Origin: Marinilabiliales bacterium
GTDB lineage: Bacteria > Bacteroidota > Bacteroidia > Bacteroidales > SZUA-534
Direction of reading: 5' to 3'
Assembly: GCA_003512955.1 (NCBI GenBank)
Contig: DOTG01000046.1
Location: 1-64,000 of the forward strand
Length of the DNA stretch: 64,000 bases
Below the pieces are notes generated by a model. It was given only the letters and a program-made list of their open reading frames with translations. It was not told the DNA's origin and made no database searches. The position numbers were made by a program, and so were the translations under genes. The number at the start of each line of letters is the position of its first letter. Position 1 is the first letter of the stretch. Shown here in pieces: positions 1 to 8,510 of the stretch.

Positions 1-50
1 CGCCTCGTAATCCCGCACGACACTATACCATCAAACGTTGGCGGTAATTA
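1..50 (+). repeat. Right end of an attC-like cassette repeat (copy 1, cut by window start)
   Basis: This is the right-hand part of a repeat whose other copies lie at about 921-1045 and 3250-3316. Shared pieces are a CGCCTCGTaATCCCG block, the arm GACACTATACC at 19-29, and the terminal AAACGTTGGCGG. The left arm is outside the window. It sits immediately before a single gene, as expected of a cassette boundary. That it is a recombination site is inference. Confidence 0.5.
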
Positions 51-68
51 TAAAAAACCTGCAATCTG

Positions 69-920
69 ATGAATGATTTTTTAATAAAAGGAACTATTGT
101 TGGATATTCACATGAAAAATGGACTGAAGACAAAGAAGTGTTTTCTTCATATTTATTAACAGTATTGCAATCATGGATAATCAATACTTACGGATATGAT
201 GGAATTACAAAAAACAATTTAAATAGCAAATTAGCCCAAGAATATGGACTTATCAGAGAGTCTGTTCTGGGATTAGAGAATGATTTACATAATTTATCAA
301 TAATAATACACCAAATCAAATTTATAAATATTAATAAGGATATAGATTCTGCGTTAAAATCTTTATATATAGGGCAATTAGTAGAGAGTTATTTTATAAA
401 TATTAGAAGTATTTTGGATTACTCTTCTCTATCCCCTAAAATACTTCTAGATGAATGTAGTTTTGATTTTCTTTCATCGAAGCACAATGATTCATTGACT
501 GATTTAATTGGGAAATGTAAAAAAGACTCAAAAAAGATTGCTTCAGCTATTTCATCAAAAATTGTTGATTATATTATGAATTCAGAGAGTTTATTGAAAG
601 ATGTTCAGCAGATTAGAGATTTAATTGTACATCATGGGAAAGAGCCAATAATTTCAATTGAAGGGGATAATATTTATTTCAATATTACAAATAGAAACAA
701 ATCTTTGTTGCCAAACTTGCTTGATATTGCAGGTAATGATTATCCGCTTTTTGACTACATTAGGATAATAACAATTAGAACTATAGATTACTTAGAGAAT
801 TTGGGAATTTTAATCGGAAATGAAATGATTAATCACTTTGACAATAATAGAATTAATTTGACTGCTTTAGGAGGTATTTGTATGCCAAGTTTTATCGAAT
901 TTTTGAATTATAAAAAATAA
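69..920 (+). CDS. Hypothetical protein with HEPN-like R-x4-H motif
   Basis: This 283-residue protein is soluble, mostly helical in composition and rich in Asn and Ile, with no signal peptide or membrane segment. I do not recognise the family by overall sequence. The clearest local feature is IRDLIVHHGK near residues 182-191, where R183 and H188 fit the R-x4-6-H pattern of HEPN ribonuclease-like domains; the motif is short and also occurs in non-nuclease helical proteins. The gene is noticeably more AT-rich than the genes after 3.7 kb. It is alone between two attC-like repeats, so it looks like a laterally acquired single-gene cassette. A role in defence or RNA cleavage is only a possibility. 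Confidence 0.6.
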   Translation: MNDFLIKGTIVGYSHEKWTEDKEVFSSYLLTVLQSWIINTYGYDGITKNNLNSKLAQEYGLIRESVLGLENDLHNLSIIIHQIKFININKDIDSALKSLYIGQLVESYFINIRSILDYSSLSPKILLDECSFDFLSSKHNDSLTDLIGKCKKDSKKIASAISSKIVDYIMNSESLLKDVQQIRDLIVHHGKEPIISIEGDNIYFNITNRNKSLLPNLLDIAGNDYPLFDYIRIITIRTIDYLENLGILIGNEMINHFDNNRINLTALGGICMPSFIEFLNYKK

Positions 921-1045
921 CTACCGCAGTGTATACATCATGCGGGTTTCAGAGCAATTTGCAAGTTCAGTTCCCGCTGGCAAAGTTCGTAACGTTGGAT
1001 AAGGAATCGTCCACGAAATCCCGCACGCTGCATACCCTCAACGTT
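921..1045 (+). repeat. attC-like imperfect palindrome (copy 2)
   Basis: The left arm at 931-950 and the right arm at 1015-1036 are imperfectly complementary: GTATACATCATGCGGG aligns with the reverse complement of the right arm at 13 of 16 positions, and one extra A remains unpaired beside GGG/TTTC. The element then ends with CTCAACGTTAAC, matching the ends of copies 1 and 3. A long imperfect hairpin with an extrahelical base is characteristic of integron attC sites, although no integrase is in the window. A 60-codon open frame through this element (929-1111) is not a gene. Confidence 0.5.
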
Positions 1046-1208
1046 AACAAACATTCCACACATCAGACGAGCCGATTAATTTCTCGTGCTAACGACAAAT
1101 GTGGAAACTGAAAATGTGATGAAAATGATAGATTTGACAAAAATATAAACAACTGATTATCAACAATAAAATTTGACGTTAGTCAGAATTAAAAAGGTGT
1201 CTACACAT

Positions 1209-2792
1209 ATGAGAAAATTCTTAATAATTCTTTTAGCTGCAATAAGTACATTGACGTTTAGCCAAGAATTAGAAAAGTCAAATAAATATTTGACCGACTT
1301 TGAGTATCTCGTTGAAGAGTTGATTGAAACACATCCCGACCCTTACACTGGATTTGGTGGTCAAATTGAGTTCTACAGAAAAAAAATGGATGTCGAAAAT
1401 TTGATTTCCGATTCATTGACAAATGATGAATTCGTGATACTAATAAATCAATTCCTTTCAAATCTTAAAGATGGACATACAAGTTTGTATTTTCCCAAAA
1501 ATGAAAGCATCGGTTCAAAGGTTCTCCCATTACAGTTGAAAATTTCATCGGATAACATTTTTGTTGAGAATACGACCAAAGAATATGAAAACCTTATTGG
1601 AAGCTCAATCACTGAGATTAATGGAATTTCAGTAGAAAAGTGGTTACTAAAAGCCAAATCATTTCTGCCTTCGGAAAATGTATCAGGAGCGTATTATAAT
1701 TTGGTTAAAATAATTACAGATTATCAACTTGCACAAAAATTCTTTGACTGTTCATCGGCTTTGGAAATAACTTTTAGCAATAACCCAAACGATAAGTTTT
1801 CTAAAATAATCCCATTTCAAGAACAAGCAAGTTTTCCTAACCGAAAGTCAAAAATTAAATCCGATAATGACAATGGATTGCTATACTTTTCAATGATTGG
1901 TAAAAATAAGGACATTGGTTATTTAGCCTGGAACAGCATTCTAAGCCGCGAAGTAGTCGAAAATACTTATAAAAACTCTCCAAATTTGATTCAAGGTAAT
2001 TTAAATTGGGCTTATGGTTATTTAAATGAAAAACAAACAGGAAACATAGAAAAGGATATTTCAAGAGTTCCATCACTTTACGAACAGTTTTATGAACTAT
2101 CGGAAAAAATGAGTGAAAAGAACTCAAAATATCTCATAATCGACTTGCGAGAAAATAGTGGCGGCATGACTCCAATAATAAACCCGTTATTGTATAAGCT
2201 TTACGGTGACAAGTATTTAAACTTTGATTTTGAAGCTGAAATGATTAGAAGAATTTCTCCGTTGTATCTGCAAAAAATAGGATTCAATAACATTGATGAT
2301 TTTAATAAAGCATACAACCTGAATTTTAAAATAGGGGACTATACATTTGGTAGTTTCGGTAATGTATATCCAAACTTATCAATAGAACAGAAAAGAGAAA
2401 TGCTTAGAAGGGGTTACAATGGATTTGGGGCTGATTATTTGAAAAAAACTGAACCAATGTCCAACGTTGAAATATTTGTGTTATGTTCCCCAAAGACTTT
2501 TAGTGCGGCATACCACTTTACATATTTTCTAAAAAGACTTGGCAGAACAAAGATTGTTGGCGTTGCACCAAGACAGGCAGGTAATGCATTTATGGAAACA
2601 ACAAATTTAACTTTGCCCGAGACAAAAATTGAGGGAAGTATTTCAAATTCTAAACAAATATTATTCGAAGAAAATTCACAATCAGCTGAAATCCTAAAAC
2701 CTGATTACGAAATGACTTGGCAGGATTTTAAAAAATATGGATTTGATAGAAATTCTGAATTAATAAAAACATTGGAATTAATTGATAATTAA
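1209..2792 (+). CDS. S41 family peptidase (secreted)
   Basis: This is a 527-residue serine peptidase of the S41 (tail-specific/tricorn-like) superfamily. I chose the ATG at 1209 over an in-frame upstream start because it gives a clean signal peptide (MRKFLIILLAAISTLTFSQ). Supporting motifs are LKDGHTSLYFP in the N-terminal part, IIDLRENSGG at the start of the peptidase core, and SPKTFSAA, whose S432 is the expected nucleophile. The product is therefore probably exported to the periplasm or surface. Substrates cannot be read from the sequence. It follows an attC-like repeat and shares a cassette with the small cupin gene 29 bp downstream. Codon composition is AT-rich like the first gene. Confidence 0.88.
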   Translation: MRKFLIILLAAISTLTFSQELEKSNKYLTDFEYLVEELIETHPDPYTGFGGQIEFYRKKMDVENLISDSLTNDEFVILINQFLSNLKDGHTSLYFPKNESIGSKVLPLQLKISSDNIFVENTTKEYENLIGSSITEINGISVEKWLLKAKSFLPSENVSGAYYNLVKIITDYQLAQKFFDCSSALEITFSNNPNDKFSKIIPFQEQASFPNRKSKIKSDNDNGLLYFSMIGKNKDIGYLAWNSILSREVVENTYKNSPNLIQGNLNWAYGYLNEKQTGNIEKDISRVPSLYEQFYELSEKMSEKNSKYLIIDLRENSGGMTPIINPLLYKLYGDKYLNFDFEAEMIRRISPLYLQKIGFNNIDDFNKAYNLNFKIGDYTFGSFGNVYPNLSIEQKREMLRRGYNGFGADYLKKTEPMSNVEIFVLCSPKTFSAAYHFTYFLKRLGRTKIVGVAPRQAGNAFMETTNLTLPETKIEGSISNSKQILFEENSQSAEILKPDYEMTWQDFKKYGFDRNSELIKTLELIDN

Positions 2793-2821
2793 TAAATAAC
2801 GCTTGCTAACAGAAAATAAAA

Positions 2822-3178
2822 ATGAATAACAGAAATATTCCATTTCAAACAATTGATTGGACCACCATACCGAAAACTGAACATAAAGGGGAAACAGGCA
2901 TTGCTTATTGGCAGACCATGCAATTTGAAGGACTAAGAATAAGATTAGTTGAATATTCAAAAGGCTATGTTGCTGACCACTGGTGCACAAAAGGACATAT
3001 AGTACATTGTCTGGAAGGCGATTTTGTGAGTGAACTCAACGATGGTAAAAAATCTACATTAACAAAAGGGATGACCTATGTGGTTACAGATGATTTGAGT
3101 TCTCACCGTTCAACTACTGTTAATGGAGTAAAATTATTGATAATTGATGGGGATTTTTTAAAAAAGATAAATGATTAA
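2822..3178 (+). CDS. DHCW-motif cupin-fold protein
   Basis: This 118-residue cytoplasmic protein belongs to the small cupins recognised by a conserved Asp-His-Trp-Cys signature. The signature is visible as ADHWCTKGHI near residues 55-64, followed by HCLEGDFVSELNDG and a second His in SSHRSTT. The His, Cys and Glu residues suggest a metal site in a single beta barrel, but no reaction is established for the family. It ends just before the third attC-like repeat, so it is the last gene of the cassette region. The assignment rests on the motif and the full-family length. Confidence 0.8.
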   Translation: MNNRNIPFQTIDWTTIPKTEHKGETGIAYWQTMQFEGLRIRLVEYSKGYVADHWCTKGHIVHCLEGDFVSELNDGKKSTLTKGMTYVVTDDLSSHRSTTVNGVKLLIIDGDFLKKIND

Positions 3179-3189
3179 TAAAAATCTGC

Positions 3190-3316
3190 ACACAACACAA
3201 TATAAAACAGTTGGGGTTCAGTGGTTTGCGAGAGTTTGTAGCTCGTAAAAAAGGTCGGTGTCAACTGATAGGAAATCGCCTCGTTATCCCGTACGACACC
3301 GTACCATAAAACGTTA
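3190..3316 (+). repeat. attC-like cassette repeat (copy 3)
   Basis: The right part at 3277-3316 closely matches copy 1 at the window start (CGCCTCGTtATCCCG, then GACACCGTACC and AAAACGTTAATG). GGTCGGTGTC at 3253-3262 pairs with GACACCGTACC at 3295-3305, leaving one unpaired base. The left portion with GGGGTTCAG and TTTGCGAGAG resembles the GCGGGTTTCAGAGCAA part of copy 2. It closes the AT-rich cassette block. Confidence 0.5.
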
Positions 3317-3320
3317 ATGA

Positions 3321-3758
3321 TCCTTTTATACGCTATTGGATGTAACTGAAACCGATCCCGGGCATCCTGCATATTCATATTTTCGGCATCGATCTGGCTT
3401 ACCAACACCGCCGAAAACTGACTTCATAATCATTGTAATTGATTCCTTTTACTTGAAAACATTCCATACGGTTGGATAACATCACTTCTTTACCTTTTTC
3501 CATTTATTGACCTTTTTAGTGTCAAGCTATTTCAGAAAAAATCAACCGTTTCCAGATGGTTTACAAATATAAATCGTAATCCATCTGCATGTTTTAGATG
3601 AATTACGATTTAAATGAACCCAAAGTGAATATTATAAAAGGTTTAAAACTCTTATTCGTTGCGCTTTCCTGGCAAACCTCTGCGGATAGAGACCTTGCGG
3701 CTTTGTGTTTAAATCCTTAACCCTTTGGGCAGTTTTTTTAAAAAATCATTAGGGATGA
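3321..3758. other. Gene-free stretch with a possible gene relic
   Basis: No intact gene is evident. On the minus strand a plausible coding start (MEKGKEVMLSNRMECFQVKG, from about 3502) can be joined by one frameshift to VSQIDAENMNMQDARDRFQ, which runs into the third attC-like repeat near 3316. This may be the start of a chromosomal gene truncated when the cassettes arrived. The remainder, 3600-3758, is AT-rich and contains no hairpin terminator that I trust. Confidence 0.3.
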
Positions 3759-4184
3759 TTACTTGTTTTTAATCACAATTACATCCACAATATTTTTTGC
3801 TACTGAATCGGAAATGTTTAAAGCAGCTTTCAAATCATACAACATTTTTTCCTCGGCACCGGCTACATTACCATCGCTCAATAAAAAGTCAACAGCAGTA
3901 GCAAAAACAGTTTCTTTATAACCATCGGTTACTTTAGGGGCTGCTGCTTCAATAATACCTAATACCGAACCACTTTCTTTGTGGATTTTGTTGATTCTTT
4001 TAAAGGTGTCATTGATGTCGAGACCACGGAAAACCCTACGGTTAGCCAAGGTTACCACTAAAGCATTCATCTCCTCAGGCTCAACAACACCATCGGCAGC
4101 AATGGCAGAATAAATAATAGCTAAAAAAGCCTCTTTTTCGTCTTTGATCTCAGGTTTTGCACCTCCAAAATTGAACAATCCCAT
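3759..4184 (-). CDS. TerB-like (tellurite resistance TerB family) protein
   Basis: This 141-residue all-helical cytoplasmic protein has two copies of the acidic helix pattern typical of TerB-like domains: AADGVVEPEEMNAL near residues 33-46 and LSDGNVAGAEEKML near residues 107-120. The acidic residues probably bind a divalent metal. TerB-like domains occur in stress-response and membrane-associated complexes; a tellurite phenotype cannot be inferred from one isolated gene, and no other ter gene is present. It lies about 150 bp downstream of the TamL gene on the same strand and may have its own promoter. Confidence 0.8.
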   Translation of the reverse strand: MGLFNFGGAKPEIKDEKEAFLAIIYSAIAADGVVEPEEMNALVVTLANRRVFRGLDINDTFKRINKIHKESGSVLGIIEAAAPKVTDGYKETVFATAVDFLLSDGNVAGAEEKMLYDLKAALNISDSVAKNIVDVIVIKNK

Positions 4185-4337
4185 ACGTTTAAAAATTAAT
4201 TAGTACAATAATTATCAGTTAATTAAATAATGCCAAACGGATTTGGCGGCACAAAAATAATCGACTTATGTATGCAAATAACGAAAAGCATGAAAAAAAT
4301 TTGTGCAAAGGTTTCCAATAAGGAAGGAAACTAAAAA

Positions 4338-6665
4338 TCAGAAAGGATAACCGATGGCAAAATTCCAAACCACATCGTTGAATTTCAAAGGTTTATGAAA
4401 CAACACCCAGCTTTCGGCACCATGGTATTTGGGGTTTCGGACGGGAATCCCCCAATCGAGCCTAAAGACCGCGAAATCTAAATCGAGCCTTAGCCCAAAG
4501 CCCGTGCCTAAAGCCAGTTGTTTGTAAAACTCACTCAATTTAAAAATAGCTCCCGTACGGGGATCATCTTTATTTATGGACCAGATATTTCCGGCATCTA
4601 AAAAGAATGCCCCTTTCATCGTTTTTGAATAGGAAAAACGGTATTCCAGATTCATCTCAAACTTTACATCGGCCATTTGATTCGGGTACTGGCTGGCAAT
4701 ACTGTCGGCATAGGTTCCCGGACCCAGATCCTTTGGCCTCCATGCCCTGATTCCCTGAGCACCTCCGCCAAAATACTGTTTCACAAAAGGAATAGCTGTC
4801 GCGTTCCCATACGGAAAAGCCAAACCCGCAAACACCCGCCCTATTAATTGGTTCTGGATATTTAAATGATAATAATAACGGTAATCCACATCAGTTAAGG
4901 CGTATTGGGCATATTGACGGTTAAAAACCAAATAATACCCACCTTTAACCGTATCAGCCGAACCTATGGCCGTATTGTACAAATGGAGAAGGTTCCCGGC
5001 CAACCCAAAATTCCACCGGAAGTATTGATAATCCCCCCCTTTTTCGTAAGTATTGTTTTGGTAAATAAAACTATAATTTCCCCCGGCAATAAAGTAGTTT
5101 TTATAATTATTGACCAGGTATGGATAATTTGCCTGGATGGAATCGAAAAACGAAGCATTGGTTCCACGCACATCAACAGAACTTAAATCGATGGGGCTAA
5201 CCAGGTGCCTTACATTTTCAGAACCCTTCCATTGATAACCCATACTGGCATTGTTAATTACCCGCGTGTAATCGGGACGTTGCTGGAAATTGTGCGAAAT
5301 ACTGAAGTAAGTTTTCGGGTTTTTGGTTTTATAATACCGATCCAATTTTATGGGCAACAAAAAGGTGGGTGTTTCCAGTTTGGCCTCGGCTCCATATTCA
5401 ATAATGTTAAACGCATCGTAGTTTTCGCTTTTGGCTTGCCGTTGGAAGGCTCCTGAGAATTTCAGGCTAAAAATTTCAGCCCCTTTAAAGATGTTTTTGT
5501 GCTGGTAATTGAAGTTTCCTCCGAGTCCAAAGTTCCCCTGGGTATTGGTGGTTTCAAAGTTAACAGAAAAGTTTTGGTACGTTGCAGGCGTTAACTGAAT
5601 ATTGCAGTTGATAAGAGTATCGTTATTGGGTTCTTTATAAAAGTTGATGCTGCTTAACCGGAATAATCTCAATGAGTTGAGGTAATTCAACGTGTTTTCA
5701 ACCGTGGTACCGCTGTACAGCTTTCCTTGTTCGATGGAATTGGCCTTTAATAAAACCTTGGGTTTGACGTTGGGATCCGATGGGTAAATAAATCCAAAGC
5801 CCTGCTGATAAAGCGTATCGAAGATACTAAAATACACAGCCCGGTTGCGGATGGTTAATTGCGGGTCGAAATCAGGCAAAAAGAATATTTTATTAATCCA
5901 ATATTTCTGGTGCGGTGCTTCGGTTATAGTCTTGTCCTCATTTTTGATAACTGCTTTGTTTACCACAACCTCCACATTCGCTTGATTGTTGCTGGTATCA
6001 ACCTTTATCCTGATGTAGTCGTTATTGAACTCGTAATACCCGCTGTCGCGCATCTGGTGGACAATCCGGTCCCGTTCCCCTTCAATATTGCCGAGCGAAA
6101 AAAGATTCCCCGGTTTGAGTAACATATCCGAAGTATCCGAAAGGACGATGGATGCAATGGAAGAATCGAGAATGTTGAAGCTGGTTTTTTTAATTACAAT
6201 AGGTTCGTTTAGTTTAATCTTATAAGTAACCCAGGCTTTTTTATCAAATAAAACGGTTTCATTACTCAGTTGAGCTTTGTAATACCCTTCGTTTTTTAAA
6301 AAGCGTTCAAACTGTTGGTTGGTCCGGTTTACATAAATGGAATCAAAAATGACCGGTGGCTCGCCAATCATCCGTTCCAGCCAATTCTTCCATTTCCGCT
6401 CATTGCCAAAATGCGAGAAGTTATACACGGCCAACCGGAACTTGATAAACATCAGAAACCTGGTATTGGGTTTCTGGCGGTAATAGCCCTCAAGTTCTTT
6501 GGTGTCAACGGCTCTCGAATCAAGGGTGAGCGTGTTTTTTTGAAGCAGATGCTGATCGCTGGTAAGGGTGCGTGTAGGTTTACACCCCATTCCAATTGAG
6601 GCAAATAATACAATGATTACGATGAAACGAATTGATACTTTTCCCGAATATACCACAATACTCAA
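4338..6665 (-). CDS. tamL: TamL-type outer-membrane assembly lipoprotein (BamA/TamA superfamily)
   Basis: This 775-residue protein has an N-terminal lipobox (SIGMGC, lipidated Cys about 28) followed by a CKPTRTLTSDQHLLQKN segment typical of the lipidated TamA relatives of Bacteroidota. POTRA-like alpha/beta repeats occupy roughly residues 30-370 and a 16-strand Omp85 barrel the C-terminal half. The barrel contains the long lid-loop-like segment FVKQYFGGGAQGIRAWR near residues 645-661, which has the Omp85 RG motif in the form QGIRAWR. The protein ends in the aromatic IGYPF. Its role is inferred to be insertion of outer-membrane proteins or lipid transport together with TamB. No TamB gene is adjacent in this window, which is unusual because the two are often neighbours. 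Confidence 0.88.
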   Translation of the reverse strand: MSIVVYSGKVSIRFIVIIVLFASIGMGCKPTRTLTSDQHLLQKNTLTLDSRAVDTKELEGYYRQKPNTRFLMFIKFRLAVYNFSHFGNERKWKNWLERMIGEPPVIFDSIYVNRTNQQFERFLKNEGYYKAQLSNETVLFDKKAWVTYKIKLNEPIVIKKTSFNILDSSIASIVLSDTSDMLLKPGNLFSLGNIEGERDRIVHQMRDSGYYEFNNDYIRIKVDTSNNQANVEVVVNKAVIKNEDKTITEAPHQKYWINKIFFLPDFDPQLTIRNRAVYFSIFDTLYQQGFGFIYPSDPNVKPKVLLKANSIEQGKLYSGTTVENTLNYLNSLRLFRLSSINFYKEPNNDTLINCNIQLTPATYQNFSVNFETTNTQGNFGLGGNFNYQHKNIFKGAEIFSLKFSGAFQRQAKSENYDAFNIIEYGAEAKLETPTFLLPIKLDRYYKTKNPKTYFSISHNFQQRPDYTRVINNASMGYQWKGSENVRHLVSPIDLSSVDVRGTNASFFDSIQANYPYLVNNYKNYFIAGGNYSFIYQNNTYEKGGDYQYFRWNFGLAGNLLHLYNTAIGSADTVKGGYYLVFNRQYAQYALTDVDYRYYYHLNIQNQLIGRVFAGLAFPYGNATAIPFVKQYFGGGAQGIRAWRPKDLGPGTYADSIASQYPNQMADVKFEMNLEYRFSYSKTMKGAFFLDAGNIWSINKDDPRTGAIFKLSEFYKQLALGTGFGLRLDLDFAVFRLDWGIPVRNPKYHGAESWVLFHKPLKFNDVVWNFAIGYPF

Positions 6666-6878
6666 TTAATTATCGCAAATATAGCAATTCACCTATTACA
6701 AAGAGTGTGTTGTTGGTTATAAGTTAAGATGCGGGTTGCGGTTACTTTAAATACGGAAACCACGGTACACCTGTAATGAATATGAAGATTTAGATCATTC
6801 ATTTTAAAGAAGTAGCGCCGCGGTTAAATACCTCATTTTTAATATTAAACCGTTGAGTCAGGAAATCGCGGTTAGTAT

Positions 6879-8501
6879 TTAAAACCGCTGGGTAATACTA
6901 AAATAAATCCGCTCGTAGTTCCTGTTTTTTTCAAAAGTCCCTTCCACATTTAAGGAGCAGGAGAGTTTTTTCATGATGCGCCAGGTCATATTTAATTCGG
7001 CCATATTCTGAATCAGCGGCGTTTCCTCGTTTGTAAATTTGTAATCGACAAACCGATAATTCATTGCTGCATAAAGTTTCCCCGGGACCACATCGCGCGA
7101 AAGGCCAAAACTATAAATAGAACCATTGATGTAACTCGTCTGCATCCATGTTGAGGTGAGGGTTAGAACCGCGTTAATCCACGGCACATTGTTATAAGTA
7201 ACATAGCCGTTTAAGTTTTTCGACGCCGTGTGATCCTGCCCGGTAGCACGATACCCTGCATTTACTCCTATCGAAACGGCATTCCAGGGATTGTATGTTA
7301 CATGAACCGCGTACCCTTTCAACGAAGAGGCTTCCAGTAGCTGATCGATGATATTCTTGTAAGTTTCGTAGTAAACAATGTTTTCGCGGGCACTGTACGA
7401 AGCGGTTAACGATAACTGCTTCGTTACTTTATATCGCAGCGAAAGGTATAGGTTAGAAAGCTTTGGCGAATAGTCCTGCACAAGCGAACTGTCCTGAGTG
7501 TTCAGTGTTTTGTTAAACAAGTCGAATTCAGCCGAACCAAAGAAATACAATTTTTTAAGTAAAGAATTGGTATGCTGCATATACACAAAGCGGCGGTCGG
7601 TGTTACCACCGTTTTGCTGCTCAACAAAAGCCAAACTGCTTTGCATGTTTCCCCACGATGCTTTAAAATCGTGGCCAAAATATCCCCCATATTGAAAAAG
7701 TTGGGCATTAAAACCATAATCATACGTATCGGGGCGGCAACCGGCAAAAGCTCCCAAGGTAAACGCCTTAAATGTATTTTCGTATTGCATTCCATCAATG
7801 GCACCCACACTCGACAATCTGGGGTTAATTTTACGTCCAAACCACAGCGTGTTATTTTTATTGTGCTGATAATTAACAGCTAAACTGTATATTTTCAGGC
7901 CATTAAAAATATTATCCTGAATCTCGTTCCATTCCTTTGCTTTATGTGCAAAGGTGAGGTAGGTTTCGGTTGAAAACTTCGAATTTCCAATGTTTTGGGC
8001 ATTTAACGATAAAGTATATCGCATCCGTTGCAAAGTTTCACTCTCATTGGAAAGATGCGTGTATGAAGCCAAGGAAACCCGTCCATGTATGGTCTGTTTC
8101 GGAGGATTTGAACCCTCTTTATTTGTTTTTAACGAATCAGAAGGTCCGGTTACCTGAATTGCTTTTTTTTCTGTAACCGGTTCAACTTCATTTGTTTGAG
8201 TTGTTGTTTTGGGTTTCCCAAATAACGTGCTTCCAACCAAAAAGGGTGTAGAAGTAATCGAAATACATACACATGAAATGGATGAAAGCTCTTTAATAAT
8301 CAAGGCAGGTTGTAAAAGCGATTCCTGCATAATAAACAACGTATCTCCGGCGGCTAAGGATTCGGTGGTTCGAAATTTCACATACACGTTTTGCGATGTA
8401 ATAAACGATACTACTCCTTCCGGCAAGGCGGATTGCTGTTGCGCCGTCAAGGCCAATCCTGAAAAGAAAAATAGAACGGCTAATAAAAACAGTTGCTTCA
8501 T
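6879..8501 (-). CDS. Outer-membrane beta-barrel protein linked to multihaem cytochromes
   Basis: This 540-residue exported protein has signal peptide MKQLFLLAVLFFFSGLALTAQ. An SH3-like or sandwich segment (residues about 25-100) precedes a low-complexity Thr/Glu linker and a long C-terminal part of alternating hydrophobic strands rich in Tyr and Asn, ending in IYFSITQRF. This architecture fits an outer-membrane barrel of about 18-22 strands. It is the last gene of the operon headed at 14065, 9 bp after the 22-haem cytochrome gene. By analogy with porin-cytochrome conduits it may hold a cytochrome across the outer membrane; I see no sequence match to MtrB itself, so that role is inference. Confidence 0.7.
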   Translation of the reverse strand: MKQLFLLAVLFFFSGLALTAQQQSALPEGVVSFITSQNVYVKFRTTESLAAGDTLFIMQESLLQPALIIKELSSISCVCISITSTPFLVGSTLFGKPKTTTQTNEVEPVTEKKAIQVTGPSDSLKTNKEGSNPPKQTIHGRVSLASYTHLSNESETLQRMRYTLSLNAQNIGNSKFSTETYLTFAHKAKEWNEIQDNIFNGLKIYSLAVNYQHNKNNTLWFGRKINPRLSSVGAIDGMQYENTFKAFTLGAFAGCRPDTYDYGFNAQLFQYGGYFGHDFKASWGNMQSSLAFVEQQNGGNTDRRFVYMQHTNSLLKKLYFFGSAEFDLFNKTLNTQDSSLVQDYSPKLSNLYLSLRYKVTKQLSLTASYSARENIVYYETYKNIIDQLLEASSLKGYAVHVTYNPWNAVSIGVNAGYRATGQDHTASKNLNGYVTYNNVPWINAVLTLTSTWMQTSYINGSIYSFGLSRDVVPGKLYAAMNYRFVDYKFTNEETPLIQNMAELNMTWRIMKKLSCSLNVEGTFEKNRNYERIYFSITQRF

Positions 8502-8510
8502 AGTTCGGAA

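Noticed and set aside
929..1111. 60-codon open frame between the first two genes
   Set aside because: It lies within the attC-like palindrome and has no ribosome site or recognisable protein.
3759..4184. Tellurite resistance operon
   Set aside because: Only one TerB-like gene is found with no terZ, terC, terD or terE neighbours.
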